Shown here: one piece after another, positions 44,779-52,631 of the stretch
Layout: every line of letters begins with the position of its first letter
Numbering within the stretch: the first letter of the stretch is position 1
Source: Snuella sedimenti
Lineage (GTDB): Bacteria; Bacteroidota; Bacteroidia; Flavobacteriales; Flavobacteriaceae
DNA: 64,000 nucleotides
NCBI RefSeq assembly: GCF_016428595.1
Contig: NZ_JAELVQ010000007.1
Span: 144,709-208,708 of the forward strand
Direction: 5' to 3'
The notes under the pieces: model-generated
What the model was told of the DNA's origin: nothing
Seen by the model: only the letters and a program-made list of their open reading frames with translations
Database searches by the model: none
Program-made: the position numbers and the translations under genes

Positions 44779-44792
44779 TGCCAACCTTAAAG

Positions 44793-45080
44793 TCATATAC
44801 ATTTGCAATTCGCACAAGCCAACGCACAAGCCAAAAATTCGCAAAAGAGCTTGCGGTCGCTAATTATGTTTTCTAAATACCCTACCAGACACAGTTTAAA
44901 GAACACGACGGGATCGATACTCTTTTGGACATTGCTGTCATAAAAACCCTTGGTCTCTTCATATAGAAAATCTAAGTTTAAAACACCTTTCAACCGACGA
45001 TAGAAATTGTGCTCCGGTACACGGGCACTCAACTGGAACTGATTGAACAACTTCTCCTGATAATTCTTTTTGCCTTGCAT
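44793..45080 (-). pseudogene. IS1182-like transposase, N-terminal fragment
   Basis: About 90 residues that match the start of IS1182-type transposases (MQGKKNYQEKLFNQFQLSAR, then VPEHNFYRRLKGVLN, then SIDPVVFFKLCLVGYLENI). The catalytic domain is missing. The upstream DNA up to the GGTTGTGCAACAGG motif near 45135 matches the second fragment at 46989-47160. Confidence 0.8.
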
Positions 45081-45149
45081 CCTTAAAAATAAGAAGTTTC
45101 GTGCAATAATTGAAATTTTAAACTATATTTGAGGGGTTGTGCAACAGGC

Positions 45150-45207
45150 ACAAGGTGTATAGTACATGCCCTGCGGAACACGCACCATACACTAAACGTT
45201 ACAAACA
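45150..45207 (+). repeat. attC-like hairpin site 4 (short)
   Basis: Arms GTGTATAGT (45155-45163) and ACCATACAC (45184-45192) pair, and the right side reads TAAACGTTACAAACA. It is a short version of the other sites and defines the start of cassette 5. Confidence 0.55.
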
Positions 45208-45937
45208 ATTAAACAAAATAAAAAATGAGAAAAATAAAACAACTATTAGTATTATTAATTTTAACAAGCATTGGATTAGGTTGCAACAGTGATGATTCTG
45301 AATCTAGCCAAAATATGATGAATATAGATAGTTCTGAATATCTATACTTTATTTCTGGAAAAATTAATGGAGAAAGTTTTCTATATGGGCAACGCTTTGA
45401 TGACACTTCACTCAATTATCAAATTGTATCAAGCATACCTTTAGAGAGTGCAACTTGCGCATATAGTCTTGATCAAGGATTAGATTATAAAATTAGTTAT
45501 GGCTCCTCACTATATCCAAATTTTGACAATGAAGATTCTCAACCACAAATTGGAATTAATCTCATAAGATTCTACAGATGTTCTGACTCGCAAAGTTCTA
45601 CTGAGGTTTTTAATGATATGTTCTCTGTTGGTAATTATGAATATTCTATAAATGATGATAGCTCAGGAATAATGAGACAAATAGGAATAGATTATTCGCC
45701 TATTGCTAGTGGTGATGAATATTATGAATCGTATGGAACAATTGAATCAAGTAATTCATTTATTATTACAGATTCTCAAGAAAACAATAGTTATCTATTG
45801 GGAAATCTAGTTTCTCAAAGTCAACTAATTGAGGGTGAATTTTCAGTAAAATTATATAATGTGAATGACAGTTCTGATTTTGTAGAAATTACAGATGGAA
45901 AGTTTAAAATTATAATATCAAAATAACTGTTTGTAAC
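45198..45937 (+). mobile_element. Integron-like gene cassette 5
   Basis: Begins GTTACAAACA (45198-45207) and ends TGTTTGTAAC (45928-45937), a perfect ten-base reverse complement. It holds a single lipoprotein gene that begins 18 bases after the first box and ends 2 bases before the last one. Confidence 0.7.
45225..45926 (+). CDS. Lipoprotein of unknown function in cassette 5
   Basis: A 233-aa protein with a lipoprotein signal peptide (LLILTSIGLGCNSDDSE, Cys about 20). The mature part is Ser/Asp/Glu-rich and beta-like; the first segment (YFISGKINGESFLYG) resembles flavobacterial surface lipoproteins. Two further Cys may pair (ATCAYS and FYRCSDS). I recognise no family. Confidence 0.75.
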   Translation: MRKIKQLLVLLILTSIGLGCNSDDSESSQNMMNIDSSEYLYFISGKINGESFLYGQRFDDTSLNYQIVSSIPLESATCAYSLDQGLDYKISYGSSLYPNFDNEDSQPQIGINLIRFYRCSDSQSSTEVFNDMFSVGNYEYSINDDSSGIMRQIGIDYSPIASGDEYYESYGTIESSNSFIITDSQENNSYLLGNLVSQSQLIEGEFSVKLYNVNDSSDFVEITDGKFKIIISK

Positions 45938-46008
45938 TATGGTAGCCGTTGCACAAGCCCTTGATGTTCTAAAAATAAGATATAAATAAGCTACTAATAA
46001 TGGGATAG

Positions 46009-46224
46009 GCTACAGGAAGTGCTATTTGTAAAAAAGAATATGACTTTCATTTGAGCGGACCGACAAGCTTATCAAGAATACAATTCGATTCAACTAAACC
46101 GTTTGGAGTTTTAAGAAGTGGAATGGGGTGTGGAAAATTATGTGGAAGTGGTATTAGAGTTTTTATAAGAAAGGAAAACGACAAATGGATAATTGACAAA
46201 ATTAGCGTGATTGAAATATCTTAA
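46009..46224 (+). pseudogene. C-terminal remnant of an unknown protein
   Basis: A frame without start codon (preceded by TAG) that ends just before a cassette end. The last 60 residues look like real protein (YDFHLSGPTSLSRIQFDS, then FIRKENDKWIIDKISVIEIS). The 5' part has been lost, probably when cassette 5 or the duplication arose. Family not recognised. Confidence 0.5.
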
Positions 46225-46887
46225 AAAAATACTAAGCACAATAACTAAGTGTTCGTCTGGTCGGTACGGCCACACATGGATGCTGTGTTGACTGAGTCGG
46301 GTTTGGTCGGTTTGTCTACTATGGGAAGGTTACAGTTGGCACGACAAAGGCAATGTAATGTTTTACTTTTTTCCATCGCCGAAAAAAGTAAACAAAAAAG
46401 TCTAGGCTTACGATAAAAATCTAATAAAATACTACGGTATCCCCACCCACGGATGAAAATGCCTCCCCCTCATTACTTCGGGGTCAATCAAGATTTTCAT
46501 CCTTATGTCCGCCCTGCTACCTTGATTTTTAAGATTTTTACCAGTAGGCCACTGCACTTAGCAAGTTATTAGAAATGCTGAACCAAAGAGAGTTATATTT
46601 GAAAGAAAATAAGGGCAATAAAGTGTGTTTGCTAAGTGTTTGTCAACCATTAGAGCATATATCTAATAAAAAGAAATCATAAACAAAGACAATATGAGTT
46701 TAGTTACGATATAAAGTTCTCGCATAGAATCGGAGCTTTTGGCTCTAAAGGGCCGGTTAGAAGCAGAGGGTATAACATGCTATTTGAAAAATGAATTCAC
46801 AACGCAATTAATGAACTACTTGCCAACGTTTGAAGTAGAGTTGCAAGTGTACGAATCAGATTTAGATTGTGTTAAAGAAGTAATGAG
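46222..46887 (+). repeat. 666-bp direct duplication, copy 1
   Basis: Matches 49000-49665 without any insertion or deletion (constant offset 2778) and with few base changes. It runs from a cassette end (TACTAAGCACAATAACTAAG), through one copy of the hairpin-rich repeat, into the DUF2007 gene. This copy's DUF2007 gene is broken. Confidence 0.92.
46360..46560 (+). repeat. Dispersed hairpin repeat, single copy
   Basis: The same element that forms the array at 60-62.5 kb: the CTTTTTTCCATCGCCGAAAAAAG hairpin region, GTCTAGGCTTACGATAAAAA, then GGATGAAAAT..CCCC..GGGG..ATTTTCATCC. A second single copy is at 49138-49330 inside the duplication. Confidence 0.8.
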
Positions 46888-46894
46888 GTTTTAA
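46694..46894 (+). pseudogene. Broken copy of the DUF2007 gene
   Basis: This copy matches the intact gene at 49472 but codon 7 is TAA (46712-46714) instead of AAA, and the 3' end diverges after EVM, losing the last residues. It is a decayed paralogue left by the 666-bp duplication. Confidence 0.88.
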
Positions 46895-46988
46895 GTCCAA
46901 AACTTTATTGTACGATTATTCTTTGTTGATCTTGACTTTTTAATCTATTTTTAAACTTTCATTGGTAGTTTTGAGACAGATTGTTATT

Positions 46989-47096
46989 TTACCATTTAAA
47001 TTCCTTTAAACGGCGATAGAAATTTTGTTCTGTGACACGGGCACTTAGCTGGAACTGGTTGAACAGTTTCTCCTGGTATTGTTTTTTGCCCTGCAT
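46989..47096 (-). pseudogene. IS1182-like transposase, short N-terminal fragment
   Basis: 35 residues (MQGKKQYQEKLFNQFQLSAR, then VTEQNFYRRLK) followed by a stop. It matches the start of the fragment at 44793-45080, including about 60 bp of upstream DNA to the GTTGTGCAACAGG motif. Confidence 0.8.
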
Positions 47097-47270
47097 TCTT
47101 AAAAATAAGAAGTTTCGTGCAAAAATTAAAATTTTAAGCTATATTTGAAAAGTTGTGCAACAGGAACAACCGTTGTGCTTAATATCTCTCAAAGGAGATC
47201 CATTCTACAATTTTGCCATTTGCCTGTAATAATTCAAAATTTAAGACACTAACCAATAAAAAGAACACTA

Positions 47271-47762
47271 TTGAGTAGCGATTTTTATAAAACATCCATT
47301 TTGCCATTTGCAGGAATAATCATCAAATTATGTCGAGCGTATACCAACTCGGAAGAAGATTTTGAAGATTATTACCAAGAAGTGTGTTTACAAATTTGGA
47401 GGAGTAAAGACAACTTTCGTGAAGAATCTCAATGGAGTACTTGGGTGTATCGAATTTCATTAAACGTTTGTTTAACCTTACTTAAGAAAAAGAAAAATAA
47501 TGTTCAATATTTTGTGTCAGATTCTATAACCGTTGAAGAAACCAAAGACAACTACGCTTTTTCAAACGAATCTCTAAATTTATTATACGATGCTATTCGA
47601 AAACTATCGGAAATAGATAGAGCAATCATTATGTTGTATTTAGAAGAAAAACCACAAAAGGAAATTGCTGAAATTATTGGGACAAATCCTAATAATATTG
47701 GTGTGCGTGTTAAAAGAATTAAAATTAGATTAAAAAAAATATTAGATGGAAAAATCAATTGA
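47271..47762 (+). CDS. ECF-type RNA polymerase sigma factor
   Basis: A 163-aa sigma-70 family protein with a TTG start. Region 2: ITKLCR-like start, then FEDYYQEVCLQIWRSKDNF and STWVYRISLNVCL. Region 4: LSEIDRAIIMLYLEEKPQKEIAEIIGTNPNNIGVRVKRIK. It overlaps the next gene by 17 bp, the usual layout of an ECF sigma with its anti-sigma or membrane partner. A complete sigma-factor operon in a cassette-like unit is unusual. Confidence 0.88.
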   Translation: MSSDFYKTSILPFAGIIIKLCRAYTNSEEDFEDYYQEVCLQIWRSKDNFREESQWSTWVYRISLNVCLTLLKKKKNNVQYFVSDSITVEETKDNYAFSNESLNLLYDAIRKLSEIDRAIIMLYLEEKPQKEIAEIIGTNPNNIGVRVKRIKIRLKKILDGKIN

Positions 47763-48402
47763 AGATATATGGAAAGAAGGTTTTCTAGAAAGTGACGCAT
47801 TAGTAGCTCCAAAAATAAACAAGCTATACAACAAAAAATCAATTCATGTCATTGATAAATTTAAAAGAATGTTTAAAATAAATTTGATTGCAATTATTGC
47901 CTTCTCATTTATCTTTTTAATTATCTCGTTCTTTATAGGAATACCAATAACAGGTGTCATTTTTTTTGTTACCCTTTCAGTACTCGTTTTTATTAATAAG
48001 GAGTTATTAAATAATTTAGAGAAAGTAGATTTAGGTGCAAGTAGTTATCAATACTTAAAGGCATTTAACCAATGGAAAAATAAACAGATAGCTATCAATA
48101 AAAAAATATCAAAATTTTTGTACCCAATTATATTTCTATCTATGATTTTGGGATTTTGGTTTAAAGATGCAGAGGGTATGCCTTTAGGAGAAAGATTAGT
48201 AAATGAAGTTCTCAAAGGTTTTCCAGATATCTATTTAATATATGGAATCCCAGTTGTAGGAATCGTTATCGCATTATTAATTTTAGTTTTACTCGCGTTT
48301 TTTGGAGATCGAATTTATAAATGGGATTTAAACATTATTTATGGAAGGGTATTCAAAAAATTAGAAGAATTGATAGCTGATATAGAAAATTTAAGGAGCT
48401 AA
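47746..48402 (+). CDS. Membrane protein, possible anti-sigma factor
   Basis: A 218-aa protein. A cytoplasmic N-terminal 45 residues (MEKSIEDIWKEGFLESDALV) precedes about four membrane helices (48-66, 70-86, 120-137, 166-190) and a C-terminal helix. No zinc motif is seen. Its overlap with the sigma factor gene and its soluble N-terminus suggest that it holds the sigma factor at the membrane; this is inference. Confidence 0.7.
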   Translation: MEKSIEDIWKEGFLESDALVAPKINKLYNKKSIHVIDKFKRMFKINLIAIIAFSFIFLIISFFIGIPITGVIFFVTLSVLVFINKELLNNLEKVDLGASSYQYLKAFNQWKNKQIAINKKISKFLYPIIFLSMILGFWFKDAEGMPLGERLVNEVLKGFPDIYLIYGIPVVGIVIALLILVLLAFFGDRIYKWDLNIIYGRVFKKLEELIADIENLRS

Positions 48403-48513
48403 ATACTTCTTAATAGCACGTGATTATACCACTTTTTAAAATTTTTCAAAAAAATAAGCTTTAAGTGTAATATTTTTAGTTGTCAGCCACTAACCAAGAA
48501 AACACTAAAAATT

Positions 48514-48966
48514 ATGACACTAAAAAATGCAATTAACTTTTTTGAAAGTTTAGTAACTGAGACGAGTAGGAAATCTGAGATAAAGGTTTACCAAGAATTT
48601 ATTCAAATTATGACGAGTTTAGAAATGAAAGATTTGTCTAAAAATGAAATTCAATCTATAGAAACGGAATTGGATAATTTAAACTTAAAATCAAACTTTG
48701 TGAACCGAAAAAAATATTTTAAGAAAGCTCTTAGTAATTTTAAAAATTATTTAAAAGACACTTTTCTCTTAACTCCCAAAGGGTATTACACAACTTTTTA
48801 TGGTGGGTTAGGATTAATATTTGGTTTGCTATTTGGGGTTGCAATTTTATCTAACCTAGAACGCTCGTTGGGTATTTCTCTAGGTTTGATTGGTGGAATG
48901 GTAGTTGGTTCAATTATAGGTCGTAGCAAAGATGCTCAAGCTAAAACTACAGGGAAGATGCTCTAA
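48514..48966 (+). CDS. Membrane-anchored protein of unknown function in cassette 6
   Basis: A 150-aa protein with a helical N-terminal 90 residues (EFIQIMTSLEMKDLSKNEIQ) and a Gly-rich hydrophobic C-terminal part (GGLGLIFGLLFGVAILSNL, then GLIGGMVVGSIIG) that could form two helices. I recognise no family. It lies 111 bp after the membrane protein gene, perhaps as a target of the cassette sigma factor. Confidence 0.65.
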   Translation: MTLKNAINFFESLVTETSRKSEIKVYQEFIQIMTSLEMKDLSKNEIQSIETELDNLNLKSNFVNRKKYFKKALSNFKNYLKDTFLLTPKGYYTTFYGGLGLIFGLLFGVAILSNLERSLGISLGLIGGMVVGSIIGRSKDAQAKTTGKML

Positions 48967-48999
48967 TTAATGTACGAATTAAACTAAAAAAGATCAGCC

Positions 49000-49665
49000 T
49001 AAAAAAATACTAAGCACAATAACTAAGCGTTCGTCTGGTCGGTACGGCCACACATGGATGCTGTGTTGACTGAGTCGGTTTTGGTCGGTTTGTCTACTAT
49101 GGGAAGGTTACAGTTGGCACGACAAAGGCAATGTAGTGTTTTACTTTTTTCCATCGCCGAAAAAAGTAAACAAAAAAGTCTAGGCTTACGATAAAAATCT
49201 AATAAAATACTACGGTATCCCCACCCACGGATGAAAATACCTCCCCCTCATTACTTCGGGGTCAAACAAGATTTTCATCCTTATGTCCGCCCTGCTACCT
49301 TGATTTTTAAGATTTTTACCAGTAGGCCACTGCACTTAGCAAGTTATTAGAAATACTGAACCAAAGAGAGTTATATTTGAAAGAAAATAAGGGTAATAAA
49401 ATGTGTTTGCTAAGTGTTTGTCAACCATTAGAGCATATATCTAATAAAAAGAAATCATAAACAAAGACAATATGAGTTTAGTTACGATAAAAAGTTCTCG
49501 CATGGAATCGGAGCTTCTGGCTCTAAAGGGTCGGTTAGAGGCAGAGGGTATAACATGCTATTTGAAAAATGAATTCACAACGCAATTAATGAACTACTTG
49601 CCAACGTTTGAAGTAGAGTTGCAAGTGTACGAATCAGATTTAGATCGTGTTAAAGAAGTAATGAG
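49000..49665 (+). repeat. 666-bp direct duplication, copy 2
   Basis: The second copy of 46222-46887, including the post-cassette sequence, the hairpin repeat (49138-49330) and the intact DUF2007 gene. The 505-bp gap 48967-49471 before the DUF2007 gene is filled by this repeat and holds no other gene. Confidence 0.92.
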
Positions 49666-49684
49666 TGCATTAGAAACCGACTAA
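49472..49684 (+). CDS. DUF2007 family protein
   Basis: A 70-aa protein with the DUF2007 pattern: MSLVTIKSSRMESELLALKG, then LEAEGITCYLKNE, then VELQVYESDLDRVKEVMSA. The fold resembles a small ferredoxin-like/PII-like domain that may bind another protein. Function unknown. This is the intact copy; the duplicate at 46694 is broken. Confidence 0.82.
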   Translation: MSLVTIKSSRMESELLALKGRLEAEGITCYLKNEFTTQLMNYLPTFEVELQVYESDLDRVKEVMSALETD

Positions 49685-49969
49685 CCTGAGAGTTGTATCT
49701 ATTGTTATTTGAGCGATTAAAGCTGTTTAAGTGTTTAAATTGTGTGAGTTGTATGTGAAAAAGGCGGTTTTATTTCTATGCATAATTCCGTCGAAACACT
49801 ACTCATCCTGACATGATTCTCATTCAAAAACTGTCAATTTGAGTGATTTTTAGAAGAAAAATAGTATCGAAAATAAGTTTTTGAATATCGATTGGATTAC
49901 GTAGAACTTATGTTAATATTCATTGTTTTAAACCTTAAAATTTAACATTCAATAATCGCACTCAGGTTA

Positions 49970-51460
49970 TTATTGCATTTTAGCTGTTATCGATTTGAAA
50001 AAGACATAACCAAAGCCTAGAAATAACATTAAATGAAAGGGAAACAAACCAAAATCCCCTTCGTTGCCTACAATAAAGGCACTATACATACCAAATCCAA
50101 AATAGAGCATGAGCAGTCCTTCAAAAATGACATTAGCAGATAGGTTTTTATTGAGGTATTTGTTTTGCTTCCAACTGTCTTTTATCGAGTTGATATTGAA
50201 TTTTGGGGTTCGGATAAACTCACTTTTCTTACCTAAATGACCTTCTAAAACAGCCACGGAATTGTGTAATGAAAAGCCCATGGCAATAGAGAAAAAGACA
50301 AAGAACATTCCAATATAGTTGATAAAATTCTTTATACCGCCCCCATAGATGTTTTTATACATGATCCAGTAACAAACAAAAAAGATTATGGTGCTTACTA
50401 CAAAAAAGCTCATCACATAAAAATAGACTTTTAGGTGTACGTGTGCATTTTTTATATACAGCATGGGAATGCTTAGAACTGCTACTATAAGAATGTTTAA
50501 AAACATAGTGCTGTTTAATAAATGCAAGAGGCCGTGTACTTTTGTTTTGACAGGCATATGCTTGTTTTTTAAAATACGCCAGAGCATTTTTCTAAAGTTT
50601 TCGGCACCTCCCTTGTTCCATCTAAATTGTTGGGATCGGGCAGCACTGATAACTACCGGGAGTTCGGCAGGTGTTTCTACATCCTCTAAGTATTTAAATT
50701 TCCAGTTCTTGAGCTGGGCACGATAACTTAAATCCAAATCTTCGGTAAGGGTATCACCTTCCCAGTTACCAGCATCAATAATACAGTCTTTTCGCCATAC
50801 GCCGGCTGTTCCGTTAAAATTAATAAAATGCCCCTTACTGTTTCTGCCTACTTGTTCCAACGTAAAATGGGCATCCAAGGCAAAGGCTTGTATTTTGGTA
50901 AGTAGGGAGTAGTCCCTATTAAGATGTCCCCAACGAGTTTGCACAACTCCAATTTTCGGATTCTTAAAATATGGGATGGTACGTTTTAACCAGTTTTTTT
51001 TAGGAAGGAAATCGGCATCAAAAATAGCGATAAATTCACCTTTTGCCGTTACCAAACCCGCTTTAAGGGCACCAGCTTTAAAACCACTGCGGTCTGTTCT
51101 GGTAACATGTTTAATATCCAGTCCGGTTTTTTGCAGGTTTTCAACATGCATCCGTGTGGTTTCTAGGGTCTCGTCGGTAGAGTCGTCCAGCACCTGAATT
51201 TCTAATTTGTCTTTAGGATAGTCTATTTGAGCAATGTTGTCCAACAGGCGTTCCATAACGTACATTTCGTTATAAACAGGTAGTTGGATGGTTACATGAG
51301 GGGTTTCATCTGGATTGGATAGGTCGTATAGATCGGAAACGTTTTTCTCTTTTTTAGCGGCAAGATAGTTGAACAATAAGTTAAGCTGTGCTAAGGCATA
51401 AATAAAAATTAGCAAAAGCGCTATGGTATAAATTACAATGGTAATAGTTTCAAAAATCAT
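49970..51460 (-). CDS. Family 2 glycosyltransferase, cellulose synthase-like
   Basis: A 496-aa processive-type membrane glycosyltransferase. One N-terminal helix (8-30), then the GT2 catalytic core with DD at 92-93, DAD 148-150, TED 239-241 and QQFRW 277-281, the D,D,D,QxxRW set. About four C-terminal membrane helices follow (about 315-470). It transfers a sugar from a nucleotide sugar to a glycan or lipid; which one cannot be read. It overlaps the preceding GT2 gene by 4 bp. Confidence 0.9.
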   Translation of the reverse strand: MIFETITIVIYTIALLLIFIYALAQLNLLFNYLAAKKEKNVSDLYDLSNPDETPHVTIQLPVYNEMYVMERLLDNIAQIDYPKDKLEIQVLDDSTDETLETTRMHVENLQKTGLDIKHVTRTDRSGFKAGALKAGLVTAKGEFIAIFDADFLPKKNWLKRTIPYFKNPKIGVVQTRWGHLNRDYSLLTKIQAFALDAHFTLEQVGRNSKGHFINFNGTAGVWRKDCIIDAGNWEGDTLTEDLDLSYRAQLKNWKFKYLEDVETPAELPVVISAARSQQFRWNKGGAENFRKMLWRILKNKHMPVKTKVHGLLHLLNSTMFLNILIVAVLSIPMLYIKNAHVHLKVYFYVMSFFVVSTIIFFVCYWIMYKNIYGGGIKNFINYIGMFFVFFSIAMGFSLHNSVAVLEGHLGKKSEFIRTPKFNINSIKDSWKQNKYLNKNLSANVIFEGLLMLYFGFGMYSAFIVGNEGDFGLFPFHLMLFLGFGYVFFKSITAKMQ

Positions 51461-52149
51461 CGTTTAACACTGTATTTAAAAATCCAACCTAAAATTTTAA
51501 AACCGGCTAAAACAGCTCCTTTTACAGTTCCCGAAACTTTTGAAACGCCTATACGGTTTCTATAGTTTACGGGTATTTCGGTATATGTTAATTTTTGTCG
51601 CAAAACTTTGAGTTGCATTTCAACCGTCCAGCCATAAGTTTTGTCTTCCATGTTCAGTTGAAGTAGTTTTTCGTACTTGATGGCTCTAAAAGGACCCAAA
51701 TCTGTAAAATGAGCCCCAAAAAATAGTTTCATCAATTTGGTTGCGAGCCAATTACCAAAAATCTGGGGTAATGTCATGGCTCCTTTTTCTCTTAAAGGCT
51801 TAACGCGTGCACCAACAACAAAGTCGATGTTATCATTAATGATAGGGGCAACTATTTTGTTTAACTCCTGGGGGTAGTCGCTATAATCGCCATCCAGAAA
51901 CACAACAATGTCTGGTTTTTCTTCTTGGTTCGCTATATATTCCATGCCCTTTAGGCAAGCATAACCATACCCTTTTTGCGGTTCGGTTAATACGGTGGCG
52001 CCCATTTTTTTTGCATTGATAGCCGTATTATCTGTTGAGTTGTTATTTACCACAATAACTTCATTAGCTATATCGGGAATGTCATTGATGACGTGTGGTA
52101 TAGAGTCGGCTTCATTATAAGCAGGAATGATAACTTTTATGTGAGTCAT
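51457..52149 (-). CDS. Family 2 glycosyltransferase, DPM-like
   Basis: A 230-aa cytosolic GT-A enzyme: IPAYNEADSIPHVINDI at the start, DGDYSD as the metal-binding motif about 91-96 and FFGAHFTDLGPFRAIKYEKL towards the end. Such enzymes load a sugar onto a polyprenyl phosphate. It overlaps the MORN-like gene (upstream) and the larger glycosyltransferase gene (downstream) by 4 bp each, so translation is coupled. Confidence 0.9.
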   Translation of the reverse strand: MTHIKVIIPAYNEADSIPHVINDIPDIANEVIVVNNNSTDNTAINAKKMGATVLTEPQKGYGYACLKGMEYIANQEEKPDIVVFLDGDYSDYPQELNKIVAPIINDNIDFVVGARVKPLREKGAMTLPQIFGNWLATKLMKLFFGAHFTDLGPFRAIKYEKLLQLNMEDKTYGWTVEMQLKVLRQKLTYTEIPVNYRNRIGVSKVSGTVKGAVLAGFKILGWIFKYSVKR

Positions 52150-52628
52150 TTCAGGTTTAGTAAATTGTTTTCTTTTTTAAAAGCTTTTAAATCTGTCCAC
52201 TCTTTAATTTTTTTTCCGGCAGTATATTTATGGGCCTTTATAAGTTTGTCATTTTTGTAAAAAAAGCAGTAACCTTCTTTTTTGTCATTTTTAAATTGGC
52301 ATTTGCAATCTATTGTTCCTGAGGTTTTATAAAATATCCACCAATCCGATTTTTTGCCTTTAGCATAATGTCCCTCACTTTCTTTTTCCCCAGTTTGGGT
52401 GTAAAAGTACCAATATTTTACAGGTTTGTCTGAACGAAAGTGCCCTTCTTTTTTTAAGTTTCCATTTGGATAATAAAATTTCCAGTAGTTTGATTTTAGC
52501 CCTTTTTCTACCCAACCTTCAGATTCTAAAGAACCGTTTTTAAAATAATTCTTTTTATAGTGTTTTTGGGCATTGACTTGTAGGCTAATGCATAAAAACA
52601 TGAAAATGATTAGGGAGATGGATTTCAA
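52146..52628 (-). CDS. Exported MORN-like repeat protein
   Basis: A 160-aa protein with signal peptide (ending QVNAQ/K) and about five repeats of the type YYPNGNLKKEGHF (YFKNGSLESEGWV, YTQTGEKESEGHY, YKTSGTIDCKCQF, YKNDKLIKAHKY). These are MORN-like beta-hairpin repeats; in Bacteroidota such proteins are often labelled toxin-antitoxin YwqK-like. Role unknown. It lies between the Fe-S protein and the glycosyltransferase genes in one operon. Confidence 0.82.
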   Translation of the reverse strand: MKSISLIIFMFLCISLQVNAQKHYKKNYFKNGSLESEGWVEKGLKSNYWKFYYPNGNLKKEGHFRSDKPVKYWYFYTQTGEKESEGHYAKGKKSDWWIFYKTSGTIDCKCQFKNDKKEGYCFFYKNDKLIKAHKYTAGKKIKEWTDLKAFKKENNLLNLK

Positions 52629-52631
52629 ATT

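Larger units (their letters stand above)
42279..44792 (+). mobile_element. Integron-like cassette 4, right end lost
   Basis: Begins GTTAGCCACA at 42279 behind attC-like site 3. The matching end (TGTGGCTAAC expected) is not present; after the endonuclease gene the sequence runs into an IS1182-like fragment, which has probably replaced it. It carries the restriction-modification genes. Confidence 0.45.
47172..49019 (+). mobile_element. Integron-like gene cassette 6
   Basis: Begins GTTGTGCTTA (47172-47181) and ends TAAGCACAA (49011-49019), reverse complements over nine bases. It contains a sigma factor, a membrane protein and a third gene. It sits between the two copies of the 666-bp duplication. 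Confidence 0.62.
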
